Shown here in pieces: positions 8,629-16,940 of a DNA stretch of 64,000 nt (the stretch's first letter is position 1; each line of letters starts with the position of its first letter). Location: the NCBI GenBank assembly GCA_025210295.1, contig JAOASC010000028.1:1-64000 (forward strand), read 5' to 3'. The DNA is from Flavobacteriales bacterium. Lineage in GTDB: Bacteria; Bacteroidota; Bacteroidia; Flavobacteriales_D; Parvicellaceae. The position numbers and the translations under genes were made by a program. Below the pieces are notes generated by a model. The model made no database searches. It was not told the origin of the DNA and saw nothing but the letters and a program-made list of their open reading frames with translations.

Positions 8629-8636
8629 CAAAAGTA
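8629..8636 (-). promoter_or_regulatory. Candidate -7 box TACTTTTG for the ECF sigma operon
   Basis: Perfect TAnnTTTG match on the minus strand in the 147-bp divergent region between the two ECF sigma genes, 16 nt before ATG 8612. Confidence 0.5.
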
Positions 8637-8759
8637 AGACTAACAATTCAATGAATGGTTTAATGGCCGAAATAAAAAAAGATCATTTTTTTTTCATAAT
8701 CAAGAGTTTCTATTTTAATTATAAAAATATTGTTATCTTGGTCTAGTCAATTCATTTTT

Positions 8760-9332
8760 ATGAAAGAAGTAAAAAATAAAAATATTACGGTTTCAGACTT
8801 AGTGCATCAATATAGCGATGATTTATATCGATTTGCATTAGGGAAGACGAGGAGTAAAGAAGTTTCAGAGGATTTGGTTCAAGAAACTTTTATAGTAGCT
8901 GTAAATAAGTTAAATACTTTTCGAGGAGAGAGTTCTCATAAGACGTGGTTGGTTTCTATATTAAGAAATAAAATAGCCGATTATTACAGAAAGAAGGCTA
9001 AAGCTAATATTTCTGATAAAGATTTAGATGATCAATCGATGTCGTTTAATAGTAAAGGAATGTGGAATAAAGAGCATAAACCTTTTGTTTTTGAAGACTC
9101 AGAGCATCTACTCGATAACCCAAAATTTGTTACCGTTTTTTATGAGTGTATTGAAGCGTTACCTCAGCTTTGGAATTCAGTAATAAAAATGAAATATGTA
9201 ACTCCTAAAAAAAGCAAAGAAATTTGTCAGGAATTAGAGATTACAGATACCAATTTATGGCAGATTGTCCATCGGTCTAAATTAAAGTTGAAAGATTGTT
9301 TAGATGGAAACTGGATACAAAAGGGATATTAA
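8760..9332 (+). CDS. ECF-family RNA polymerase sigma factor paired with a zinc-binding anti-sigma
   Basis: I place the start at ATG 8760 (MKEVKNK), not an upstream TTG. The 190-residue protein has region 2 (DLYRFALGKTRSKEVSEDLV, then TWLVSILRNKIADYYRKK) and region 4 (KEICQELEITDTNLWQIVHRS). It ends LKDCLDGNW, a tail typical of ECF sigma factors that are encoded with HxxxCxxC anti-sigma factors. The next gene starts 3 bp downstream and encodes such a protein. Downstream lie large T9SS cargo genes, which makes surface-protein control a plausible role; no regulon can be shown from the sequence. Confidence 0.9.
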   Translation: MKEVKNKNITVSDLVHQYSDDLYRFALGKTRSKEVSEDLVQETFIVAVNKLNTFRGESSHKTWLVSILRNKIADYYRKKAKANISDKDLDDQSMSFNSKGMWNKEHKPFVFEDSEHLLDNPKFVTVFYECIEALPQLWNSVIKMKYVTPKKSKEICQELEITDTNLWQIVHRSKLKLKDCLDGNWIQKGY

Positions 9333-9335
9333 GTC

Positions 9336-9578
9336 ATGTCGTGTAATAAAGCTACGTTATTAATAGAGAAATCGAAAGTGATTTCATTGTCGTTCAAAGA
9401 GATTCTTAGCCTTAAAATGCATTTGGCAATGTGCTCAGCATGCTCTAATTACAATAAGTTAAGTAGGCAATTGGATGAATTGTTTGAAAAAATAGGAGAG
9501 GAAGACCTAAAAAGTATGGAGCTCTCTGATGCTAAGAAAAAAGAAATTTTATCAGTTATTAAAGATTTTGAAGCTTAA
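9336..9578 (+). CDS. Soluble zinc-finger (zf-HC2 type) anti-sigma factor
   Basis: The 80-residue cytoplasmic protein has Cys3 and the H-L-A-M-C-S-A-C motif (HxxxCxxC, about 29-36), the zinc site of ZAS anti-sigma factors such as RsrA and ChrR. There is no transmembrane segment, so any signal would be sensed inside the cell, possibly by thiol oxidation or metal release. The 3-bp gap from the sigma gene points to translational coupling and a fixed stoichiometry. A helical acidic C-terminus (about 45-80) follows the finger. The signal is not known. Confidence 0.8.
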   Translation: MSCNKATLLIEKSKVISLSFKEILSLKMHLAMCSACSNYNKLSRQLDELFEKIGEEDLKSMELSDAKKKEILSVIKDFEA

Positions 9579-9743
9579 TAATTGTTAAAGCAACGTTTTT
9601 TTAGATTAAACGTCTTAATCTTAGTTTAGTTCATCCAAAAAAACAATACAATTATATATTTAATTTACTGTAAATGTCTTATATTCGTTTGTGATTTTGA
9701 CTTTGGTTTTGTTTAGATTAAGCTTTTGTTAATTGAGATAAGT

Positions 9744-12700
9744 ATGAGAATTTTCCAGTTTTTTTCATTTTTTGGTTTATTGTTGTTGACGCATTTGTCA
9801 CTTGGGCAAGTGACAGTGGAATACGTAACTAATGCCGATGATATAGGGCCTGGTTCTTTAAGAGAAGCTATTGCTAGTGGAAATGATACCATCGTGATAG
9901 ATGTAAAAGGGGTTTTAGAGTTAGAATCTTCGATTCCGTTGAATCACAGTGTCGTTATTTTAGGTCCATCACCTAAACATTTTTCAATCGAAATGTCCAA
10001 TTTATTTGATGCAGAAGGCCTTTTTACATTTAATGGCTTTGATGTAGAGTTAAGTGGAGTTGGGCTAAAAGATGGGGTGAATGGAGTTTTTAATATTAAT
10101 GCAAGCAACAATGTCGGGAATTTGACTGTTAGTCGTTGTTTGTTTAAAGAAAACACATTGAATAACTCCAATGATAACGGAAGTACATTTAATATCAATA
10201 ATTCTGGGAGTAACGTTAAAATTAACGCCTGTTCTTTTTTTGGTAATGAGTCTAAAGTGCCCAATGGTGTAGGAGGTGCTATTTATTTGAATGAAGGAAC
10301 TTTAGAAGTCTATAATTCTACTTTCCATAATAATCAAGCCGATAAAGGAGGTGCCATTTGCGCATCCAATACAGCAGTTAATAGTCATCTGATTTCCATT
10401 ATCAATAACACATTTGATGGGAATATAGCCAATCAAGGAACTGACGTCTATTTTAATCATTCTAATGTTCATTTAAGAAATAATATTTTTAGAAGTTCAG
10501 ATGATCCTGTTTACCAATTCAATGCCGTTTTTTATAGCTCTTCTCTCAATAATTATACAAATTATCCAGGAAGTTCGTATGCTGGTTTAGAGTACCATGC
10601 CTCATTAGGTTTAAGGGGTAGTAGTACAGAAGATGGATTTGGTTTAATCTATTTTCTATTCAATGATCCAATGAGTCCGTGTATTGATGTTGATGCAAAT
10701 CCAGTAATAAATTTACAATTAGATGCCAGAAGATCTTGGAGAAGAATGTATGGTAAAGCAGCAATTAATTTAGGACAATATTTTGGAAGTGATGCAGTAG
10801 ATGCAGGAGCGGTTGAATATACTCCTTTTCGAGTAGTGAATGCCTCAAATTCAGGAGTGGGGAGCATTGTAGATGTTTTTGATGCTCTAAATAATCCTTT
10901 TGTCAATTCAAACCTCGGACAGACGAAAAGAACAGTCGTTTTTGAAATCTCAACGATTCTTAATGATCTAGATGTCGCTGATCTAGATTTGCTGACAACA
11001 ACGTTAAATGTAACGACTAATTGGTCTACAATATTTAATGACAGTTTGATAATTAATGGATATTCTCAACGTAATAGTGCAATAGCTGGCCCTGGAGTGA
11101 ATGCAAATATTGTAACACCAGCTAATATCCCTATACAACTAAACGGAGGTGGGGGAAATGGTTCTCGACTTATCATCAATGCCAATAATGTTTTTGTAAG
11201 CGGATTAAGTTTTGTTGATTCCAAATCAAGTGGAGGAGTTCGTGGTACTGGAATAGAAGTACTTAATTCTACCAATAATACATCAATTGAAGGTTGTCAT
11301 ATTGGAGTGGAAAGAAATGGAGTAAACATTAACGGGAACAGTTTTGGAGTATATGCAGATCAAACGGTAAATGTTGGGGTTAGGAAATACTTAAAAGGCT
11401 ATCCTCACGCTTCTAGAAATATAATAACAGGAAATGATTCTACTCAACTTGTCTTAAATATAGAGGGTACTGTACACAATAATTTTATAGGTCTTTTAGG
11501 GGATGGAACTTCACCTGGCGTTTCCTTCCATAAAGGAGTAGAGGTACTTGATGCTTATGGTTCTCTTTATATAGGAGGAAATGAGAATCAATCGAATTAT
11601 TTTGGTCAATTGGACACCGCTATACTGGTTCCTGAAGCTAACATTGCTAATAATTATTTTGGCTTTGAATATGATTTACAAACAACTTCAAATATTCAAA
11701 TGGCTATCCAAACATTTCTAGGATCAGGATCAACAGGGACTGGAGTAAAAATCACCAACAATTACTTTGGAAATATATTAGGAGATGCTATAGAGAACAT
11801 TTTGGGGGATTCGAAAATTCAAGGGAATACTTTTGGCTTGAGTCCAAAGGGGAGAGCTCTAGCAGCAATTGGAGGCGCAGGAGTACGAATAGTTGGAGGG
11901 GCTAACTCTGCTTTTTTCGGAACTGTAAATAGTCAAAATGTACTGATAGGAAAGGATGCAACAAATCCTAACTCTAGCCAAGGCAATCTTTTTGTGAATT
12001 GTAACAACGCAGGAATAGAAGTGGTGTTAGGAGAATTTAGAGATCCTTATGGGGGAGAAAGTCCTCCAATGACATCAGATATCCCTGCTGAAATTCAATG
12101 CGTAATTAAGGGGAATTATATCGGTATAGATACTGCGGCTGCTAATACTAATGCCACCTTTGGTAATGGGGTTGGTATTAAGGTGTTGGACAGTATTTAT
12201 AAAGTACATATCGACTCCAATGTCATCGCTAAAAATGTAGGAGCTGGAGTTGCTGTAGCTCCCAAAAGTAAATATATTCGATTGACTCAAAATATAATGT
12301 ATAAAAATGGTGGGTTGGGAATTGATCTTGATGCCAATTCAACAGCAAACTTAACAGAAGTAACCAAACCCCAAGCGAACGATAGTCTGATACCTCCTGA
12401 GTTTTTAAATGTGATTTATTGTGATACAGATGCTTCAACAAAAATAAAATTAAAAGTTTTTATCGAAGACTATTCGAATATGCATGGGATAGAGTTTTAT
12501 AAAGCAGACGTTGACGCACAAGAAGGGTTTGAGTTTAAAAAGTATGAAACAATTTATCCTACGCATAATGGTTGGAATACGATAACACTAGCTTATCCCT
12601 CTAATGTAACAAGCAACCAAAATATTGTGGCAACCTTGACAAGGTTTCAAGATTCTTCTCAAAGAGAAATCTCAACTTCTGAATTTAGTGCTCCCTTTAC

Positions 12701-14546
12701 AATTGGAGATTATGCCCCAACTTTTTCTTTCTTTGAAAGCCAGTATTGTATAGGAGATTCAGCAGTGTTTAAAATTACAGGTTTTGGTAATTATGTAAAT
12801 AATACTAACGGATTCTCTTCTACACCAATCAATGACAGTACACATTATTTTTATGGTACTACAGCTGGAACTTATGTCTTAGACGTAGAAATAGATAGTC
12901 TTGGATGTGTTAAACATATTGATTCTACGTATGAGGTAAATTTAGTTCCATCAGTTAATTTAGGAAATGATACAGTTGTATGTCAAGGCGTTTCATTTGA
13001 TTTAACGACAATAGCTGCTGGTGGGCAATGGGAAGATACAACACATACAGCACTTTTAAGTAGTACTGTTCAGATTAATCATGATACAGCTTTTGTTTAT
13101 ATGGTTGCTAATAGTGGGTGTGAAAATCGTGATACGATTTATTTTACAGCTAATAGTTGTGGGCCAATAGCAAACGATGATATTTCAACAATGGCATTGC
13201 TAGAAGATGCTAGCGTTGGTTTAACAATCAATATTCTTTCAAATGATAGTGTTAATGGACAAATGATAGCAGCTCCTACAAATACAGCAGGAATGCCAGA
13301 GATTGATTTAGATTTAACAGTTACTGGAGTGCAAACCACCTACACTGATGTTACTGGAAACTGGACCTATAACAGCAGTTTGGGGGAAGTAACTTATTTA
13401 CCCGCTCCTAATTTTAATGGTACAGCCACTTGTAATTATGAACTGATAGCAATTAATAATGATAAAGATACAGCATTGATTACATTGAATGTTAACCCCG
13501 TAAATGATGCTCCAGTTATTTTGAATGAGTATTTGACAACAACTGTCGATACACCGATAAATGATACCACTATTTTAGGAAACGGTGATAACGATGATCT
13601 AGATGGAGGAACGCTTTCTGTTGATACGAATCCAGTTAAGGCCCCTACAAATGGTACAATTGTAATCAATTCAGATGGGACATTTACATATACTCCAAAT
13701 GCTGGTTATTTAGGGCTAGACACAGTAGTTGTAGAAATTTGTGATAATGGGACGCCAACTCCTCAAATTTGTCTTAATGATACTGTTTTTATCACCGTAC
13801 AAACTTGTGATGTGAATGATGTGACTCAAGATTGTGATGGAGATGGAGTTTTGAATGGTACTGAAATAACAGATGGTACAGACTATAATGACGCATGCGA
13901 TTATATCAGCAGTAGTGTAACAGAAACACCTAGCAATACTTGGTTGAATGAAGATTGTGATGGGGATGGAATAAGCAATGGCGATGAGCTGACAGCTGCT
14001 TCAGATCCTTTAGACCCTTGTAGTCCTAACACACCATCTTATACAGCAGTTGTTGATACCACTTTGTGTGAAGGAGATACGATTAATTTACTCACGCTTA
14101 ATAATGAAGGAGATTGGTATGATGCCTCTGGTTCATTATTGAATAATACTACTTTTTCAGTGACTTCATCGGCTAGTTATATTATTAGAATAGCTCAGAA
14201 TAATTGTACGATACAAGATGTTGTAGCATTGTACCTAGCTATAAACTGCAATACAGGAAATCTTGTCACAACCAATGCCTTTAGTCCAAATGGAGGTATA
14301 GAAGAAAACAATACCTTTATTATTGATTTAGATTATATAGAACAAGGGTTGCCTAATGTTGTGACGATTTATAATAGATGGGGAGATGTAATCTTTAAAG
14401 TTAATAATTATGATAACCAACAAAATGTTTGGGATGGAAGTAATCAATCTGGAGAACGAATGCCTGAGGGAACCTATTTCTATGTGATAGAGGTCCCTGA
14501 AAAAAGTTTTTCTACTAGTGGTTGGGTTTATTTAAATTTGAAGTGA
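9744..14546 (+). CDS. Giant beta-helix surface protein with type B T9SS sorting domain
   Basis: Start is ATG 9744; the 1600-residue product has a signal peptide (1-22). The motif PGSLREAIASGNDTI near 35-50 opens a right-handed parallel beta-helix that runs to about residue 900, rich in Asn ladders. Two cadherin/tandem-95-like modules with NDD and NDAPV motifs lie at about 1138-1350, and Asp-rich DCDGDG calcium-type motifs near 1362 and 1405. The last 88 residues (NAFSPNGG to GWVYLNLK) are a gliding-motility-associated, type B T9SS C-terminal domain with YNRWGD and PEGTYFYVIE. The protein should be exported through T9SS to the cell surface as an adhesin or polysaccharide-active protein. It heads the cluster with a second type B protein and a SprF homologue. 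Confidence 0.85.
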   Translation: MRIFQFFSFFGLLLLTHLSLGQVTVEYVTNADDIGPGSLREAIASGNDTIVIDVKGVLELESSIPLNHSVVILGPSPKHFSIEMSNLFDAEGLFTFNGFDVELSGVGLKDGVNGVFNINASNNVGNLTVSRCLFKENTLNNSNDNGSTFNINNSGSNVKINACSFFGNESKVPNGVGGAIYLNEGTLEVYNSTFHNNQADKGGAICASNTAVNSHLISIINNTFDGNIANQGTDVYFNHSNVHLRNNIFRSSDDPVYQFNAVFYSSSLNNYTNYPGSSYAGLEYHASLGLRGSSTEDGFGLIYFLFNDPMSPCIDVDANPVINLQLDARRSWRRMYGKAAINLGQYFGSDAVDAGAVEYTPFRVVNASNSGVGSIVDVFDALNNPFVNSNLGQTKRTVVFEISTILNDLDVADLDLLTTTLNVTTNWSTIFNDSLIINGYSQRNSAIAGPGVNANIVTPANIPIQLNGGGGNGSRLIINANNVFVSGLSFVDSKSSGGVRGTGIEVLNSTNNTSIEGCHIGVERNGVNINGNSFGVYADQTVNVGVRKYLKGYPHASRNIITGNDSTQLVLNIEGTVHNNFIGLLGDGTSPGVSFHKGVEVLDAYGSLYIGGNENQSNYFGQLDTAILVPEANIANNYFGFEYDLQTTSNIQMAIQTFLGSGSTGTGVKITNNYFGNILGDAIENILGDSKIQGNTFGLSPKGRALAAIGGAGVRIVGGANSAFFGTVNSQNVLIGKDATNPNSSQGNLFVNCNNAGIEVVLGEFRDPYGGESPPMTSDIPAEIQCVIKGNYIGIDTAAANTNATFGNGVGIKVLDSIYKVHIDSNVIAKNVGAGVAVAPKSKYIRLTQNIMYKNGGLGIDLDANSTANLTEVTKPQANDSLIPPEFLNVIYCDTDASTKIKLKVFIEDYSNMHGIEFYKADVDAQEGFEFKKYETIYPTHNGWNTITLAYPSNVTSNQNIVATLTRFQDSSQREISTSEFSAPFTIGDYAPTFSFFESQYCIGDSAVFKITGFGNYVNNTNGFSSTPINDSTHYFYGTTAGTYVLDVEIDSLGCVKHIDSTYEVNLVPSVNLGNDTVVCQGVSFDLTTIAAGGQWEDTTHTALLSSTVQINHDTAFVYMVANSGCENRDTIYFTANSCGPIANDDISTMALLEDASVGLTINILSNDSVNGQMIAAPTNTAGMPEIDLDLTVTGVQTTYTDVTGNWTYNSSLGEVTYLPAPNFNGTATCNYELIAINNDKDTALITLNVNPVNDAPVILNEYLTTTVDTPINDTTILGNGDNDDLDGGTLSVDTNPVKAPTNGTIVINSDGTFTYTPNAGYLGLDTVVVEICDNGTPTPQICLNDTVFITVQTCDVNDVTQDCDGDGVLNGTEITDGTDYNDACDYISSSVTETPSNTWLNEDCDGDGISNGDELTAASDPLDPCSPNTPSYTAVVDTTLCEGDTINLLTLNNEGDWYDASGSLLNNTTFSVTSSASYIIRIAQNNCTIQDVVALYLAINCNTGNLVTTNAFSPNGGIEENNTFIIDLDYIEQGLPNVVTIYNRWGDVIFKVNNYDNQQNVWDGSNQSGERMPEGTYFYVIEVPEKSFSTSGWVYLNLK

Positions 14547-14550
14547 TTTT

Positions 14551-15981
14551 ATGAAAGGTATATTTTTACTCTTATTGTCATTGTTGTTTCAGCTTTATTC
14601 TTGGGCGCAAGAGGGCTGTATTCATTCGTTTACTGAAGGCGATGTTGTTTGTTCTGGTCAAGAATTTAGTTTTTCGGCAGTACCAAATGATGGAGCAAAT
14701 GGGGTAATCAGCGAATGGACATTAAATGGAACAGTGGTAAGTAATAGTGCGACTGATTATGGAAGTTATGTGAATAATGGGAGTACAGATGTAGTCTTAG
14801 AATATATTATGGTTGGAACAACCTTAAATGGATGTGTAGATACTGATACTGTTTTAATAACTGTTCTAACGATTCCAACAATAGATTTATCAAAAAAAGA
14901 TATTCTTTGCCCTAATCAATCGTGGATGACTGGTACAATATATTTGAATGGGGTCGATACTATTTTTTCTTTGCTATATACCAATGATGTTTCAACAACT
15001 TATTCCAATTCCAATTCTAATGATTCCATTACAGGGTTGGCGCCTGATAACTATTATGTTTATTATGTGGATACCAATAGTTGTGAAAGTGAGATAGGAG
15101 AGGTTACAATTATTGAGCCAGCTCCGATTTCTTATAGTGTTTACACCACAATAGATGATAATTGTGACCAAAACACTGGTAGAATACAGTTCTTTGGACT
15201 AAATGGAGGTACAGCTCCTTATTCCTTTGTTGATACAGCTTCTGGAGTAAGTTATAATTCAGGAGCTCAAAATAGTGCTGTTGTGGAATTGAGTGGAGGG
15301 AACTATTTTGTTGATATTATAGATGCAAATGGTTGTATTAAACGTTTGTTTTCTACTCCAGTAGAAATAACAACCTCCAATGAGACTCCTCCAATACAAC
15401 CAGAAGTTGAAAACGCTTATTCTTTGTGTAAAGGAGATTCGTTAATGATAGTAGATACAGAAATTACGAATGAAGAAATGTGGCATTATTATCTTTTTCC
15501 AGCAAATAGTGGAGTGAGTGGAGCGGTATCGTTGAATCATAAAATAGAACTAGATCCTATTCAAGCTAATCAAGATAGTATTTTCATTTTTGCAATACAG
15601 AATGATACAAGTGCAGTTAATTATGGATGTCATAGCTCTCCAGCCTTAGTGGATTTAGTTCAAACAGATTGTAGTTCTGATAGTCTTGTAGAGGACGCAA
15701 TCGTTAATGCTTTTAGTCCTAATGATGATAACGTTGAAAATAATACTTTTCAAATAGACCTCAATTATATAAATGATATCACTATTGATGATGTTAGGGT
15801 CAAAATTTATAACCGTTGGGGGGATGTCGTTAAGGAATTTGAAAATTATAACAATACATCAAGTGTTTGGCACGGAGATAATCATGGAGGAGATGCTTTG
15901 CCAGAGGGGACCTATTTTTACACAATAGAAGTTCCAAGTCAGTCTTTTTCAACAAGTGGTTGGGTTTATTTAGATCTATAA
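14551..15981 (+). CDS. SprB-repeat surface protein with type B T9SS sorting domain
   Basis: The 476-residue protein has a signal peptide (about 1-19), Ig/PKD-like modules with paired Cys residues (about 22-180), one SprB-type repeat (about 190-260, NTGRIQFFGLNGGTAPYSF) and a type B C-terminal sorting domain (about 385-476) very similar in its second half to that of the preceding protein (SFSTSGWVYL). It begins 4 bp after that gene, so both are cotranscribed and probably coexported. The shared sorting domain suggests both use the PorP/SprF-like protein encoded next. Function beyond surface display is unknown. Confidence 0.8.
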   Translation: MKGIFLLLLSLLFQLYSWAQEGCIHSFTEGDVVCSGQEFSFSAVPNDGANGVISEWTLNGTVVSNSATDYGSYVNNGSTDVVLEYIMVGTTLNGCVDTDTVLITVLTIPTIDLSKKDILCPNQSWMTGTIYLNGVDTIFSLLYTNDVSTTYSNSNSNDSITGLAPDNYYVYYVDTNSCESEIGEVTIIEPAPISYSVYTTIDDNCDQNTGRIQFFGLNGGTAPYSFVDTASGVSYNSGAQNSAVVELSGGNYFVDIIDANGCIKRLFSTPVEITTSNETPPIQPEVENAYSLCKGDSLMIVDTEITNEEMWHYYLFPANSGVSGAVSLNHKIELDPIQANQDSIFIFAIQNDTSAVNYGCHSSPALVDLVQTDCSSDSLVEDAIVNAFSPNDDNVENNTFQIDLNYINDITIDDVRVKIYNRWGDVVKEFENYNNTSSVWHGDNHGGDALPEGTYFYTIEVPSQSFSTSGWVYLDL

Positions 15982-15992
15982 AACGGTAAGTA

Positions 15993-16919
15993 ATGAAGAA
16001 TAAAATTATAGTTTTTGTATTTGGGGTAATAGCATTTTATAATGTTTTTTCTCAACAGGATGCATTGTATAGTCAATACATGTTTAATCCTTTGGTCATT
16101 AATCCTGCTTATGCTGGTACAAGAAATACTGTAAGTGGAGTAATGTTGTATCGTAATCAATGGGTGGGGATAAATGGAGCGCCCAAAACAGTAAGTATGG
16201 CTGTGCATAGTCCGATTAAAGGAAAAAACTTTGCTTTAGGGTTAAATTTATTGGCAGAGTCTATTGGTCCAACAAATAATTCTACTTTTTTAGGAACTTA
16301 TGCCTATCATTTAAACCTTGGAAAAGGAAAAATTTCATTTGCTCTTCGTGGTGGACTGTATTCATTTCAGTTAAGAAACAATGAGTTGAACTATACCAAC
16401 AACTTAGGTAAAGATCCTGTTGTCTATAATAGTTTAGTGCCTAACTTTGATTTTGGCACATATTATCATACCGATAAGTTTTATGCTGGTTTTAGCGCTA
16501 ATCACCTTACCAATGGAAAGGTAAGTTTTAGTAATAATATTGAAACGTACGATTTAAACTTACATTTGATGGGGTTTATTGGAAAAGCTTTTGTTTTAAG
16601 TCCCAACTTAGTTATAAAACCATCAGGAATGCTTAAGTTCTCAGAGTCAGCGCCGTTGAATTATGATATTAATACAAGTGTATTGATGCAAAAAGTGTTG
16701 TGGGTTGGAGCTTCTTATCGTTCGTCATTTTCGGAATTAAATGAAGCAAGCTTGGTATTTATAACAGAGTATAATATTAGTGATTCTTTTAGGTTAGGAT
16801 ACAGCTATGATTTTAATTTAGGGGATATTAAAAGGTATAATTCAGGTTCTCATGAGGTGTTTTTGGGAGTAGATTTATATTCCAAAAGAAAACAATCAGT
16901 TTCACCAAGGTATTTATAA
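15993..16919 (+). CDS. PorP/SprF-family type IX secretion outer-membrane protein
   Basis: The 308-residue protein has a signal peptide (about 1-21) followed at once by the family hallmark QDALYSQYMFNPLVINPAYAGTR region, then alternating beta-strand patterns of an outer-membrane barrel. In Flavobacterium johnsoniae SprF is needed to deliver the type B cargo SprB, and such genes commonly follow type B cargo genes. Here it follows two of them by 11 bp, so it is probably their dedicated partner. No catalytic residues are expected. Confidence 0.9.
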   Translation: MKNKIIVFVFGVIAFYNVFSQQDALYSQYMFNPLVINPAYAGTRNTVSGVMLYRNQWVGINGAPKTVSMAVHSPIKGKNFALGLNLLAESIGPTNNSTFLGTYAYHLNLGKGKISFALRGGLYSFQLRNNELNYTNNLGKDPVVYNSLVPNFDFGTYYHTDKFYAGFSANHLTNGKVSFSNNIETYDLNLHLMGFIGKAFVLSPNLVIKPSGMLKFSESAPLNYDINTSVLMQKVLWVGASYRSSFSELNEASLVFITEYNISDSFRLGYSYDFNLGDIKRYNSGSHEVFLGVDLYSKRKQSVSPRYL

Positions 16920-16940
16920 AAATAGAACAAGAAAGATAAG

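Noticed and set aside
9594-9614. Inverted repeat ACGTTT/AAACGT after the anti-sigma gene as a terminator
   Set aside because: The stem is 6 bp and AT-rich with no T tract after it; it could occur by chance.
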